Source: Mesorhizobium sp.
GTDB lineage: Bacteria > Pseudomonadota > Alphaproteobacteria > Rhizobiales > Rhizobiaceae
DNA: 64,000 nt
Assembly: GCA_004020645.1 (NCBI GenBank)
Contig: SAQL01000019.1
Location: 34,976-98,975 of the forward strand
Direction: 5' to 3'
The position numbers were made by a program, and so were the translations under genes. This document shows, piece by piece, positions 34,522 through 43,913 of this stretch; positions within the stretch are counted from its first letter, which is position 1; every line of letters starts with the position of its first letter. The notes under the pieces are model-generated. The model saw only the letters and a list, made by a program, of their open reading frames with translations, searched no databases and had not been told where the DNA came from.

Positions 34522-35327
34522 TGCCGACCTACCGCCCCGGCCCCGTCTCGCTGATCCTCGCCGCCCTGGTCGCGCTGTTCCTGTTGTTGCCGCTGCTTGC
34601 CGTCATTCCGGTGTCGCTGACGCCGACCCGCATGCTGGCGATGCCGTCCGGCGAATTGTCGCTGCGCCATTACCGGGCGCTGATCGAGGATCCGCGCTGG
34701 ATCAACTCGATCCTGCTCTCGATCAGGATCGGCGTCTTCAGCAGCGCCTTTTCCACCGTGCTGGCGCTGTGCTTCAGCCTCGGCGTGTGGATGTTCCAGC
34801 CGCGCTTCACCGCCGCACTGGTCGGCTTCGTGCTGCTGCCGATGGTGGTGCCGCCGGTGGTCTCGGCGATCACGCTCTACTTCCTGCTGACCTCGATCTC
34901 CGGCGTCAGCTCGTTCTTCGGCTACGACACCTGGCTCGGTGTCGCCATGGCGCATGCAGTGATGACGGTGCCCTTCGCCACGGTGCTGATCCTGGTGTCG
35001 CTCAGCCAGCTCGACCGGCGCATCGACCTTGCAGCGCGCGGCCTCGGCGCCACGGTATGGGAACGCGCCACCCGCATCATCATGCCCAACATCAAATTCG
35101 GCATCGTCACCGCAGCCCTGCTGTCGTTCGTGCTCTCATGGGAAGAGATCGGCGTCACCCTGTTCATCACCTCGGTCAACGCCATCACGCTGCCTCGGCT
35201 GATGTGGATGGGCCTGCGCGACAACATCGACCCGGCGATCGCCGCACTCTCGGTGATCCTGATCATCATCACAGTGCTGGTGCTAGCGGCGCGCAGCCTT
35301 GTGGTCAGGCTGCGCCGGGCGCAGTAG
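34521..35327 (+). CDS. ABC transporter permease, PotC type
   Basis: A 268-residue second permease. The first helix is LILAALVALFLLLPLLAVIPV, and the EAA-type loop is DRRIDLAARGLGATVWERATRI (about 154-175). Last gene of the operon. As PotB/PotC pairs are heterodimeric, both are needed for import. Confidence 0.88.
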   Translation: MPTYRPGPVSLILAALVALFLLLPLLAVIPVSLTPTRMLAMPSGELSLRHYRALIEDPRWINSILLSIRIGVFSSAFSTVLALCFSLGVWMFQPRFTAALVGFVLLPMVVPPVVSAITLYFLLTSISGVSSFFGYDTWLGVAMAHAVMTVPFATVLILVSLSQLDRRIDLAARGLGATVWERATRIIMPNIKFGIVTAALLSFVLSWEEIGVTLFITSVNAITLPRLMWMGLRDNIDPAIAALSVILIIITVLVLAARSLVVRLRRAQ

Positions 35328-35535
35328 TGGTAAGCAGACGCGTGCCTGCCCTACCCCGGGGTCGGCATGCGTTCGTTGCTATGCTGGTGAGTGGCTCGTT
35401 GGGACTCCGATTGTAACGGGACGCCCGCCGACCTTCCGGCGGCGGAACGCCGCTTTCACGCCATGATGACAGCCACAATGAAACCTTGTACCGCGGCATG
35501 CGTTTTGGTGCGTTCAACTCACCAAAGGTTCCACC

Positions 35536-35781
35536 ATGGATCAAGGATGGTTTTCCAAGCCGGTTGCTGTTTCGGTCGGCATCACGGGAACGATCCGACA
35601 TATTTCCAACGCACAACAGGCTGTCGAATTGCTGACAGGCCAGTGGCGCGACGCTGGCAGCCTGCAACATGGCGCCGCACTGCGCGCATGCCGCCGGGCC
35701 ATGAGCGGCGATGTTACAACCGAGGCCGCAAGGGAAGCCTTTGTCGGCGCCGCGCGGGAGGCGCATGTTCTGGTCGAGTGA
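35536..35781 (+). CDS. DUF982 domain protein
   Basis: An 81-residue protein matching the DUF982 family, which is almost confined to Hyphomicrobiales. Features: a W-x-x-PVAVSVG opening, AQQAVELLTGQW, HGAALRACRRAM and a terminal AREAFVGAAREAHV helix. Function is unknown. It has an AAGG ribosome site and stands alone. Its presence supports the taxonomic guess. Confidence 0.8.
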   Translation: MDQGWFSKPVAVSVGITGTIRHISNAQQAVELLTGQWRDAGSLQHGAALRACRRAMSGDVTTEAAREAFVGAAREAHVLVE

Positions 35782-35865
35782 GCGGCCGGGCCTGCTCGCC
35801 CTAGCCATCAAGCATTCGTCGCGGACCGGACCGAATACCTAGCAGAGCTATGACACGGCGTCGCG

Positions 35866-36930
35866 CTATCCCATGGCGTGGCGGATTGTCTTGGACAGAC
35901 GGCTGAGGAATGCCGGTCTCGACGATGCGTCAAGCTTCCACGACAGCACCGCCGTCGCCATTTTCCGCGGCAACACCCCGACCGATAGGAACCAGGCGGC
36001 AAGGACGGCGCGCCGGCGCAGGGACGCCGTCATTTCGAGGCTGGCCACGGCGCCCGCCGCCCCGAGCGCCAGCCGGGAATCATTGGCTATGGGGTGCTGG
36101 CGCTTGTCTGCGCACAGCGACGCCAGCCGCTCTTCCAGATGGACCGGATCGTGGCGGACAGCCTCCGACGGCACAATGGTCAGGCCGATCCCGGAAGCCT
36201 GGTCCGACAGCGCCTGCATGCGGCGGAAATCGTGGGTTACCCTCCAGCGTGCCCGCTCGGCGAGCTTTTCACCGAAGACCGAATGGTTGGCGCCGTGGAT
36301 CCGGTAGGCGCCGAGGCATTCGTCAATGGACTGAACGTGTCCGTACATGGGCGCCAGCGTTGCAAGGTAGCCATCGGCGCCCTGGCGGAACTCCGGCTCG
36401 GGAATTGGCATGATCGATTCCAGGGTTGTTCGGTCAAAGGCCAGCCCGCTGGTCACAGTCGTCTGATAGCGGCCCTTGTGCAGGAGTTTGGGCATGACGT
36501 CGCCGCTGTCGAAGGGCAGTTCGGGCGGCGGAAAGACATCCTTGATGCGTTGCCGCTCGTCGACGATATGCAACCTGGACTGCACCTGGGCGGTTGCCGC
36601 ATCCCAGGTGTCGACGATCGTGGAAACGGCGGTTGGATAGAGATAGTCGTCGGCGTCGAGGAACAGGACGATCTTGCCAGAGCTTGCTGCAAAGCCTGTG
36701 TTGAACGCCGCCGCATGCCCGCCATTTTGCGCCCTCGGGCATGCGACGATCCTGTCCCCATATGATTTCATCACTGTCGTGGAATTGTCCCGCGATGCGT
36801 CGTCGACGACGATCACTTCGACGTCCGCGTAGTCCTGCTCCAGGGCGCTGTCGATGCTGCGTTTGAGGAAACGCGCGTAATTGTAGTTCGGGATGATGAT
36901 GGATACCGGAATTCTCGGAACAGACTGCAT
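35866..36930 (-). CDS. Family 2 glycosyltransferase (stand-alone)
   Basis: A 354-residue GT2 protein: VSIIIPNYNYARFLKR near the start, VVDDASRDNST, metal-binding DADDY near residue 93, and a C-terminal basic region with a possible amphipathic helix. GAGGT lies 8 nt upstream of the ATG at 36930. It is 10 kb from the polysaccharide island and has no glycan genes next to it, so the acceptor is unclear. Confidence 0.83.
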   Translation of the reverse strand: MQSVPRIPVSIIIPNYNYARFLKRSIDSALEQDYADVEVIVVDDASRDNSTTVMKSYGDRIVACPRAQNGGHAAAFNTGFAASSGKIVLFLDADDYLYPTAVSTIVDTWDAATAQVQSRLHIVDERQRIKDVFPPPELPFDSGDVMPKLLHKGRYQTTVTSGLAFDRTTLESIMPIPEPEFRQGADGYLATLAPMYGHVQSIDECLGAYRIHGANHSVFGEKLAERARWRVTHDFRRMQALSDQASGIGLTIVPSEAVRHDPVHLEERLASLCADKRQHPIANDSRLALGAAGAVASLEMTASLRRRAVLAAWFLSVGVLPRKMATAVLSWKLDASSRPAFLSRLSKTIRHAMG

Positions 36931-37371
36931 CGCATTTGACCTCGTATCTTGCTTTGGTTTCGGCAAAACCCGCTCACGGGCCTGCCCCCTCTTCAAGCGC
37001 GACGAGTTCCTGGGAGAAAGGCCTGCGCTTTCCAGCAGGAGACGGGTCACGTGTCTCTTTGCGACTTCTTATTGAGGCCGCCATGCCTTCGAGGGCTGCC
37101 GCCTTGGTCAAGGTTGTGGTCGGCGGCAGCAAAAGCTCCGACGGTTTCCGGCCGGTCGCAACCGAGCCCGACGGAAATGTCTCGCCCTTCGGTCGCGATC
37201 AGGTCGGGATCGAGGTGGACGGGCGCCTTGAAGGCATGGCGGATACTGACCTTCAAATACGGCCGGAACAAGCCCCGCACCAAGAACAGGACTCACAAGC
37301 CTGTTACATCTGAGGCAGCGCGCAGCGGCGTGGACTGTGGATAATCGCAGATGTTGGAGGTTGGCGGCGGC
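36931..37371. other. Intergenic region between dctA and a glycosyltransferase gene
   Basis: About 440 bp. It should hold the promoter of the minus-strand glycosyltransferase. Open frames within (for example 37047-37283 minus) lack ribosome sites and family similarity, so I call none. Confidence 0.4.
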
Positions 37372-37405
37372 TATCCCGAAGCCAGCGGCAGCCGGCTTCG
37401 GGATA
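37372..37405 (-). terminator. Stem-loop downstream of dctA
   Basis: Perfect 12-bp arms TATCCCGAAGCC (37372-37383) and GGCTTCGGGATA (37394-37405) with a 10-nt loop, 20 bp beyond the dctA stop. No T-tract follows, so it may be a weak or Rho-assisted terminator or a 3' stabilising hairpin. Confidence 0.55.
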
Positions 37406-37425
37406 TGGTCGTGCAGCCTGAACGG

Positions 37426-38757
37426 TCAGGCTGCCTGCAGCCCCGGCAGCGACAGATCGGATTCCTCCGGCAAGTCGCCGGCCATCGCGGCGGCAAACTT
37501 GGTCTGGTCGAGTTCCCCTTCCCAGCGCGCCACGACCACTGTCGCCACCGCATTGCCGACGAAGTTGGTCAGTGCCCGGCACTCCGACATGAAGCGATCG
37601 ACCCCGAGGATCAGCGCCATGCCGACGACAGGCACGGTGGGAACTACCGAAAGCGTCGCAGCAAGCGTGATGAAGCCGGCGCCGGTGATGCCGGCTGCAC
37701 CCTTGGAGCTCAGCATGGCGACGGCGAGCAGCAGGATCTGGTCACCGAAGGTGAGCGGCGTGTCTGTCGCCTGCGCGATGAACAGCGCGGCCAGCGTCAT
37801 GTAGATGTTGGTGCCGTCGAGGTTGAAGGAATAGCCGGTCGGGACGACCAGGCCGACCACTGAGCGGTTGCAGCCGGCGCGCTCCATCTTGGCCATCAGG
37901 CCCGGCAGTGCCGCTTCCGAGGACGAGGTGCCGAGCACCAGCAGCAGCTCTTCCTTGATGTAGCGGATCAGCGCCAGGATCGAGAAGCCGTTGTAGCGAG
38001 CGACCGCGCCGAGCACGACCAGCACGAACAGCAGCGCGGTCAGGTAGAATGTGCCGATCAGCATGGCGAGGTTGGCGATCGAGCCGATGCCGTATTTGCC
38101 GATGGTGAAGGCCATGGCGCCGAAGGCGCCGATGGGCGCGGCCTTCATCAGGATGGCGACAAGGCGGAAGATCGGCGTGGTCAGCGCCTGCAGGAAATCG
38201 ACGACCGGGCGGCCGCGGTCGCCAACCAGTGCAAGAGCGAGCCCGAACAGCACCGAAAAGAACAGCACTTGCAGGATGTCGCCCTTCGCAAACGCCCCGG
38301 TGATCGTGTCGGGGATGATGTTCATCAGGAAGCCGACGATGTTGGTGTCGTGCGCCTTTTCGGCGTAGGTCGCCACCTTTGTGGCGTCGAGCGTGGCCGG
38401 ATTGATGTGCATGCCGGCTCCGGGCTGGACAACATTGGAGACGACGAGACCGACGACAAGCGCCAGCGTCGAGAACACCAGGAAGTAGATCATCGCCTTA
38501 CCGGCGACGCGGCCCACCTTCTGCAGGTCGGAAACGCCGGCGATGCCGGTCGCCACCGTGAGGAAGATCACCGGCGCGATCACCATCTTCACCAACTTGA
38601 TGAAGGCGTCGCCGAACGGCTTCATCGCCTCACCGGTTTCGGGATAGAAGTGGCCGAGAAGCACGCCGGCGGCGATCGCCGCCAGCACCTGCACATAGAG
38701 ATGCCGGTAGAAAGGAAGTTTGCCGCGCGACTCGGCGGCAGCGAATGCTGTCTGCAT
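37426..38757 (-). CDS. dctA: C4-dicarboxylate transporter DctA
   Basis: A 443-residue symporter of the DAACS (glutamate transporter) family that imports succinate, malate and fumarate with protons; in root-nodule bacteria it feeds bacteroids. Eight helices and two re-entrant loops are expected; the serine-rich loop LGTSSSEAALP and the substrate-site segment PTGYSFNLDGTNIYMT are present. The ATG at 38757 is chosen because GGAGG lies 5 nt upstream; the ATG at 38769 includes that GGAGG. Transcribed divergently from dctBD and preceded by a perfect sigma-54 promoter. Confidence 0.95.
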   Translation of the reverse strand: MQTAFAAAESRGKLPFYRHLYVQVLAAIAAGVLLGHFYPETGEAMKPFGDAFIKLVKMVIAPVIFLTVATGIAGVSDLQKVGRVAGKAMIYFLVFSTLALVVGLVVSNVVQPGAGMHINPATLDATKVATYAEKAHDTNIVGFLMNIIPDTITGAFAKGDILQVLFFSVLFGLALALVGDRGRPVVDFLQALTTPIFRLVAILMKAAPIGAFGAMAFTIGKYGIGSIANLAMLIGTFYLTALLFVLVVLGAVARYNGFSILALIRYIKEELLLVLGTSSSEAALPGLMAKMERAGCNRSVVGLVVPTGYSFNLDGTNIYMTLAALFIAQATDTPLTFGDQILLLAVAMLSSKGAAGITGAGFITLAATLSVVPTVPVVGMALILGVDRFMSECRALTNFVGNAVATVVVARWEGELDQTKFAAAMAGDLPEESDLSLPGLQAA

Positions 38758-38847
38758 GACGTCCTCCATTGTGCTCCGATCGAAAGCTCGACCTCCCGGA
38801 GCAATTGCGTTGACCCCCAGCAGCCTCGCGACCGCTGAAGTCGTGTC

Positions 38848-38863
38848 TGCAACTGCCGTGCCA
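38848..38863 (-). promoter_or_regulatory. Sigma-54 (-24/-12) promoter of dctA
   Basis: On the minus strand the sequence TGGCAC-GGCAG-TTGCA is an exact match to the RpoN consensus TGGCAC-N5-TTGCW, with the invariant GG and GC at the proper spacing. It lies 91 bp upstream of the dctA start, consistent with known RpoN/DctD control of this gene in rhizobia. Confidence 0.9.
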
Positions 38864-38925
38864 AGTGCGCGGAAAAGAACCTACCATTTTGATTTTATTG
38901 AGTATTCCAGAACTCACGAGGTCGC

Positions 38926-38946
38926 TTCGCACACAGAAAGTGCGGA
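38926..38946. promoter_or_regulatory. Candidate DctD upstream activator site 1
   Basis: Inverted repeat CGCAC-N7-GTGCG (38928-38944) located about 65-80 bp upstream of the -24 box of dctA. NtrC-class activators such as DctD bind tandem dyads in this position. Sequence resembles a half of the second site (TGTGC/GCACA core). Confidence 0.6.
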
Positions 38947-38968
38947 TATTCGCATGGCCGAATTGTGC

Positions 38969-38990
38969 TTTGTGCGAAATCATGCACAAA
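38969..38990. promoter_or_regulatory. Candidate DctD upstream activator site 2
   Basis: Perfect inverted repeat TTTGTGC-N8-GCACAAA, about 110-125 bp upstream of the dctA -24 box and ending 6 bp before the dctB start codon. Bound DctD here could also affect dctBD expression. Confidence 0.65.
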
Positions 38991-38996
38991 TAGGCG

Positions 38997-40856
38997 ATGC
39001 TGCAACGCTCCGCCGCTGCCTTGTCGTCGACGCCCGAGCAACTCGGCAGGCGAGCGCGCCGTGCCTGGCTGCTGTTTGCGGCCATCGCCCTTGCGATCGC
39101 TACGGCCGCACTTTACGGCGCTGGCCTCTATGGCCGCACCGCCGAGGTCGCCACGCTGGCGGCACAGGGCCGCACCGACGCCAACCTGAAAGTCGCATTG
39201 CTGCGCGCTGTGCTGGAAAGCCCCCGCGCCCTGCCCCTGCTGCTGTCGGAAGACCAGCAGGTGCGCGACGCCCTGGCGCAGAAAAGTGGTGCTGCAATCG
39301 ATGTGCTGAACCGCAAGCTCGAAGGGCTGGTCTCCGGCACCAAGGCTTCGGTGCTCTATGTCATCGGCACCGACGGGCTGGCGATCGCCTCCAGCAACTG
39401 GCGCGACCCGATCAGCTTCGTCGGCAACGACTACCGGTTCCGCGATTATTTCTCCGCGGCGATGCAATCGGGAACCGCCGAATATTTCGCGCTCGGCAAT
39501 GTCAGCAAACGCCCCGGCCTCTACATCTCGCGCCGCGTCGGCGATGCTGCCGCACCGCTCGGCGTCGTCGTCGTCAAGGCGGAGTTCGATCAGCTCGAGG
39601 CCGACTGGCACGAGGCGAACCGCCCGGCCTATGTCAGCGACGAGCATGGCGTCGTCCTGATCACCAGCGTGCCATCTTGGCGCTTCATGACGACGGCGCG
39701 GCTTGCCGGGCCTGATCTTGCCGCCATCCAGGACAGCCAGCAGTTCGGCGATGCACTGCTGATGCCACTGCCGATCACGCGCCCGCAGGCACTTAGCCCG
39801 GACATGTCGATCGTCCATGCCGTGACGCCGGGCGGCAGCGATGCGGAATATCTCAGGCTTTCAACCCTGATCCCTTCGACCCCCTGGCGACTCGACTATC
39901 TCGTCCCGGCCGAGGCGCCGATCGCCGCCGCGGCCCGTGAAATGCGGCTCCTTGCGCTCGGCGTCATTGTTCCGTTGCTCGGCTTTGCTGCGTATCTGTT
40001 GTGGCGTCGGCAGTCAGGACAAATGCGGATCGCCGCCGAACAGGCGGCGCGCACCGAGCTCGAACGCCGCGTCGTCGAACGGACCGAGGATCTGAGCCGC
40101 GCCCGCGACCGGCTGCAGGCCGAGATATCAGACCATCGCAGCACGGAAGCCAAGCTGCAGGTGGTGCAGCAGGATCTGGTCCAGGCCAACCGCCTCGCCA
40201 TCCTCGGCCAGGTCGCCGCCGGTGTCGCCCATGAGATCAACCAGCCGGTTGCCACCATACGCGCCTATGCCGACAACGCCCGCGTCTTCCTCGACAGGAA
40301 GCAGACCTCGCCGGTCGAGGAAAATCTCGGCGCCATCGCAGCGCTGACCGAACGCATCGGCACCATCACCGACGAGTTGAAGGCCTTTGCTCGCAAGGGC
40401 CGCACCGCCGCCGAGCCTGTCGAACTGCGCGGCGTCATCGAGGGCGCCGTGGTGCTGTTGAGAAGCCGCTTTGCCGGCCGGCTCGAAGCACTGGCCATCG
40501 ACCTGCCGCCGCCGAGCCTCAAGGTCATGGGCAACCGGGTCCGGCTCGAACAGGTGCTGATCAACCTCTTCCAGAACGCGCTGGAAGCGCTGGACGGCCG
40601 CGACGATGCCAGGGTGCAGGTCTCGGTCGAAGACACGACGGATGGGGTCACGGTCGGCGTGTCCGACAACGGCTCGGGCATTCCGCCTGCGATCCTTAAA
40701 TCGCTGTTCACGCCGTTCAACACATCGAAGGAAAAAGGCCTCGGCCTTGGTCTCGTCATCTCGAAGGACATCGTCGCCGATTACGGCGGCCATATCGAGG
40801 TTTCGAGCGACGACAGCGGCACCCGCTTCACCATCCATCTTGCAAAAGCAGTGTAA
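38997..40856 (+). CDS. dctB: C4-dicarboxylate sensor histidine kinase DctB
   Basis: A 619-residue sensor kinase. Two transmembrane helices (about 22-45 and 318-338) bracket a long periplasmic double-PAS sensor for dicarboxylates. A helical linker (about 345-400) leads to the phosphoacceptor His412 in VAHEINQPVATIR, followed by N, G1 (DNGSGIP) and G2 (GLGLGLVIS) boxes of the ATP-binding domain. It phosphorylates DctD. The stop overlaps the dctD start (TAATG). Divergent from dctA. Confidence 0.93.
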   Translation: MLQRSAAALSSTPEQLGRRARRAWLLFAAIALAIATAALYGAGLYGRTAEVATLAAQGRTDANLKVALLRAVLESPRALPLLLSEDQQVRDALAQKSGAAIDVLNRKLEGLVSGTKASVLYVIGTDGLAIASSNWRDPISFVGNDYRFRDYFSAAMQSGTAEYFALGNVSKRPGLYISRRVGDAAAPLGVVVVKAEFDQLEADWHEANRPAYVSDEHGVVLITSVPSWRFMTTARLAGPDLAAIQDSQQFGDALLMPLPITRPQALSPDMSIVHAVTPGGSDAEYLRLSTLIPSTPWRLDYLVPAEAPIAAAAREMRLLALGVIVPLLGFAAYLLWRRQSGQMRIAAEQAARTELERRVVERTEDLSRARDRLQAEISDHRSTEAKLQVVQQDLVQANRLAILGQVAAGVAHEINQPVATIRAYADNARVFLDRKQTSPVEENLGAIAALTERIGTITDELKAFARKGRTAAEPVELRGVIEGAVVLLRSRFAGRLEALAIDLPPPSLKVMGNRVRLEQVLINLFQNALEALDGRDDARVQVSVEDTTDGVTVGVSDNGSGIPPAILKSLFTPFNTSKEKGLGLGLVISKDIVADYGGHIEVSSDDSGTRFTIHLAKAV

Positions 40857-42226
40857 TGGCCAAGGCAGAAATGACGAACGATGACACCGCGCCAGTCATC
40901 CTGATCGATGACGACAGCGATCTCCTGAAGGCCACTGCGCAGACGCTGGAGCTTGCCGGCTTCTCGGTATCGGCTTTTTCGGTGGCGGCCGAGGCGCTGG
41001 CGACGCTCGACGCCGGCTTTGCCGGCGTCGTGGTGTCGGATATCCGCATGCCTGAGATCGACGGCCTGCTGCTTTTCGACCGCGTCCTGCGGCTGGACCC
41101 GGACATTCCAGTCATCCTGGTCACCGGGCATGGCGACATCGCCATGGCGGTCAAGGCGATCAAGGACGGTGCCTACGACTTCATCACAAAGCCCTTCGCC
41201 GCCGACCGGCTGGTGCAGAGCGTGCGCCGCGCCGCGGAAAAGCGCCGCCTGGTGATGGAAAACCGCGCCTTGCGCGAAGCGGCCGGAGAGGCGCAGGACG
41301 GCCTGCCGCTGATCGGCCAGACGCCGGCGATGGAAAGGCTGCGCCGGACGCTGCGCCAGATCGCCGACACCGATGTCGATGTGCTGGTGACCGGCGAGAC
41401 CGGTTCCGGCAAGGAGGTGGTGGCCAGCCTTCTGCATCGCTGGAGCCGCCGCGCCAGGGGTAATTTCGTCGCGCTGAATTGCGGCACGCTGCCGGAGACG
41501 GTCATCGAGAGCGAGTTGTTCGGCCATGAGGCCGGCGCCTTCACCGGCGCGCAGAAGAAGCGGATCGGCCGCATCGAACATGCCAGCGGCGGCACGCTGT
41601 TCCTCGACGAGATCGAAAGCATGCCGGTCTCGACACAGGTGCAGATGCTGCGCGTGCTGGAGATGCGCGAGGTCACGCCGCTGGGCACCAACGAAATGCG
41701 GCCCGTCGACCTGCGCGTCGTTGCGGCCGCCAAGGTCGATCTCGGCGATCCGCACCAGCGCGGCGCTTTCCGCGAGGACCTCTACTACCGGCTCAACGTG
41801 GTGACGATCTCCATTCCGCCGCTGCGCGAGCGCCGGGACGACGTCGCCCTGCTGTTCTTCTATTTCGCCGAGCGCGCCGCCGCCCGCTTCAGGCGTCCGG
41901 TGCCGGCGGTGCCGGCCGCGGTGCACCGCCACCTCAGGGAGCATGACTGGCCGGGCAATGTGCGCGAACTCGCGCATTTCGCCGAGCGGTTTGTGCTTGG
42001 ATTGGAGGAAGGTGCCGGAGCGCCATCCCCTGCCCCAACCCAGCCGGATGCCGCCATGAAGCTGCCGGAGCGGCTGGAGCGCTACGAGGCCGACATCATC
42101 CGCGAGACGCTTGGCCGCAACGAGGGCGACGTCAGGCGCACGATCGAAGCACTGGGGATTCCGCGCAAGACCTTTTATGACAAGCTACAGCGCCACGGCA
42201 TCGTGCGCAGCGAGTTTTCGAGATGA
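40856..42226 (+). CDS. dctD: Sigma-54-dependent response regulator DctD
   Basis: A 456-residue NtrC-class activator: receiver domain (about 13-125, phospho-Asp62 in VVVSDIRMP), AAA+ domain with Walker A GETGSGKE (180-187), the sigma-54-contacting GAFTGA loop (227-232) and Walker B LFLDE (248-252), then a C-terminal Fis-type helix-turn-helix (GDVRRTIEALGIPRKTFYDK). It activates dctA from the upstream dyads. Translationally coupled to dctB. Confidence 0.94.
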   Translation: MAKAEMTNDDTAPVILIDDDSDLLKATAQTLELAGFSVSAFSVAAEALATLDAGFAGVVVSDIRMPEIDGLLLFDRVLRLDPDIPVILVTGHGDIAMAVKAIKDGAYDFITKPFAADRLVQSVRRAAEKRRLVMENRALREAAGEAQDGLPLIGQTPAMERLRRTLRQIADTDVDVLVTGETGSGKEVVASLLHRWSRRARGNFVALNCGTLPETVIESELFGHEAGAFTGAQKKRIGRIEHASGGTLFLDEIESMPVSTQVQMLRVLEMREVTPLGTNEMRPVDLRVVAAAKVDLGDPHQRGAFREDLYYRLNVVTISIPPLRERRDDVALLFFYFAERAAARFRRPVPAVPAAVHRHLREHDWPGNVRELAHFAERFVLGLEEGAGAPSPAPTQPDAAMKLPERLERYEADIIRETLGRNEGDVRRTIEALGIPRKTFYDKLQRHGIVRSEFSR

Positions 42227-42473
42227 AGGATGCCGGCGCCTCGGCCGAGCGGCTCGGCTACTTCGCGTCGTGGAAGATAACGCCGACGGCGTGGCCGTCA
42301 TATGGGTGAAACAGCGCGCGCAACCAACCGTTTCCTGCCAAAAGTGAATTTGGCGTGGAACGGGACGCGAGGCCTCGCCGCAGCTTCGATTGGCTCAAGC
42401 CTTCTTGCGATAAGTAAATATCCATTTGCCATTTCCATGAGATGATGAACCATAAGGCTGGCGGGGTGAGTGC

Positions 42474-43913
42474 ATGGTTCGAGAACGGCATCGGCTTTTC
42501 TGGCGGGCGTTGGTCGGCCTCATGGTCTTGCTGGCAATGGCATCTTGTGCTCCGGTTGACCAAAATTTTGCGGACTGCGTTAGTCAAGCCGTCGGGACCA
42601 TTCGGCAAATCGAGGCCTGCACGCAGATCATCGAGAACGGGAGTGGACCCGCCGACAAGCGTAGCACCGCCTACTTCCTGCGCGGCAATAGCTGGGGCGC
42701 AAAGGCGGACTATGACCGTGCCATTGTCGATTTCGACAAGGCAGTCGACCTCAATCCAAACAATGCCGAATACTACTTTTACCGGGGTGTCACCTGGTCG
42801 AACAAACACGATTTCAGCCACGCCATCGCGGATTACAACCGGGCAATCGGCCTCGCTCCCAGCGTCAGCAAATACTATAACAGCCGCGGCTTGAGCTGGG
42901 CATACAAGGGGGATGATACTCGTGCCATCGCTGACTTCGATCAGGCGATCCGCCGCGAGCCCAAAAATGCCGAAGCCTACGCCAATCGGGGTCTCGCCTC
43001 GACACGCAAAATCGACCTTGATCGTGCCATCGCCGATTTCGACCAGGCGATCAGCCTCGATGCGAAACAAGGCGACGCCTACAATGGTCGGGGGGTGGCC
43101 TGGACACACAAAGGCGATTACGGCCGCGCCATCGCCGACTATAGCCAAGCGATCAGCCTCAATCCCAAAACCGAATATGCCTATATGAATCGAGGCACTG
43201 CTAGGGCCCACAAGGGCGACTATCAACAGGCAATCGCCGACTATGACGAAGCGATCAGCAATGATCCGAAGCAGGCCGAAGCCTATTATGGGCGAGGCGT
43301 AGCCCGAGCCAACGTAAATGACAGTGACGGCGCCTTCGCCGACTATGAACAGGCAATCACGCTCGATCCGAAATTCGTAAACGCCTACAACAACCGAGGA
43401 CTGCTGTTAATTGAGAAGGGCGACTACGACCACGCCGTTACAGACTACAACCAGGCGATCAGCCTCGATCCGAAAAATGCCATCTTCTATTCCAATCGAG
43501 GTCTGGCGTGGGCCAATAAGGGCGACAATGGCCGTGCCATCGCCGACTATAACGAAGCGATTAGGCTCGATCCGAAATTTGGCGATGCCTACTACAACAG
43601 AGGCAACACCTGGACAGCAATGGCCGACAACGACCGCGCCGTTGCCGACTACAGCCAAGCAATTCGGCTCGATCCGACTAATGCCAAGATCTACAGCAAC
43701 CGCGGCTTGGCCTTGTACAACAAGGAGGAATACGACCTCGCCATTGCCGATTTTGACCAGGCGATCACCATCAATCCGAGGGAGCCAATCTTCTACAACA
43801 CCGAGGTATGTCCTGGTCACACAAGGGCGACGGCGATCGCGCGGTCGCGGATTTCACCCGAGCGATCGGCCTCGACCCGAAATACGCATACGCTTACCGG
43901 AATCGAGGCCTGA
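42474..43913 (+). CDS. TPR-repeat lipoprotein, N-terminal part (frameshifted)
   Basis: This frame gives 479 residues: a short signal with a lipobox-like LLAMASC (Cys25), then about eleven tandem 34-residue tetratricopeptide repeats of the form DYDRAIADY-QAI-LDPK-A-AY-NRGLAW--KG. In the eleventh repeat (near 43800) the frame slips: after FYN two extra bases (AC at 43800-43801) shift reading into about 38 unrelated residues before a stop. Without them the protein continues into the frame starting at 43808, giving about 859 residues. TPR arrays bind protein partners; role unknown. It is either a recent frameshift or an assembly error. Confidence 0.75.
   Translation: MVRERHRLFWRALVGLMVLLAMASCAPVDQNFADCVSQAVGTIRQIEACTQIIENGSGPADKRSTAYFLRGNSWGAKADYDRAIVDFDKAVDLNPNNAEYYFYRGVTWSNKHDFSHAIADYNRAIGLAPSVSKYYNSRGLSWAYKGDDTRAIADFDQAIRREPKNAEAYANRGLASTRKIDLDRAIADFDQAISLDAKQGDAYNGRGVAWTHKGDYGRAIADYSQAISLNPKTEYAYMNRGTARAHKGDYQQAIADYDEAISNDPKQAEAYYGRGVARANVNDSDGAFADYEQAITLDPKFVNAYNNRGLLLIEKGDYDHAVTDYNQAISLDPKNAIFYSNRGLAWANKGDNGRAIADYNEAIRLDPKFGDAYYNRGNTWTAMADNDRAVADYSQAIRLDPTNAKIYSNRGLALYNKEEYDLAIADFDQAITINPREPIFYNTEVCPGHTRATAIARSRISPERSASTRNTHTLTGIEA

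Noticed and set aside
37047..37283. Minus-strand frame of 78 codons between dctA and the glycosyltransferase
   Set aside because: No Shine-Dalgarno sequence, no motif, and frames on the other strand are equally open.
43808..43912. Treating the second TPR frame as an independent gene
   Set aside because: Its ATG lies inside a repeat unit and lacks a ribosome site; a 2-nt frameshift explains both frames better.
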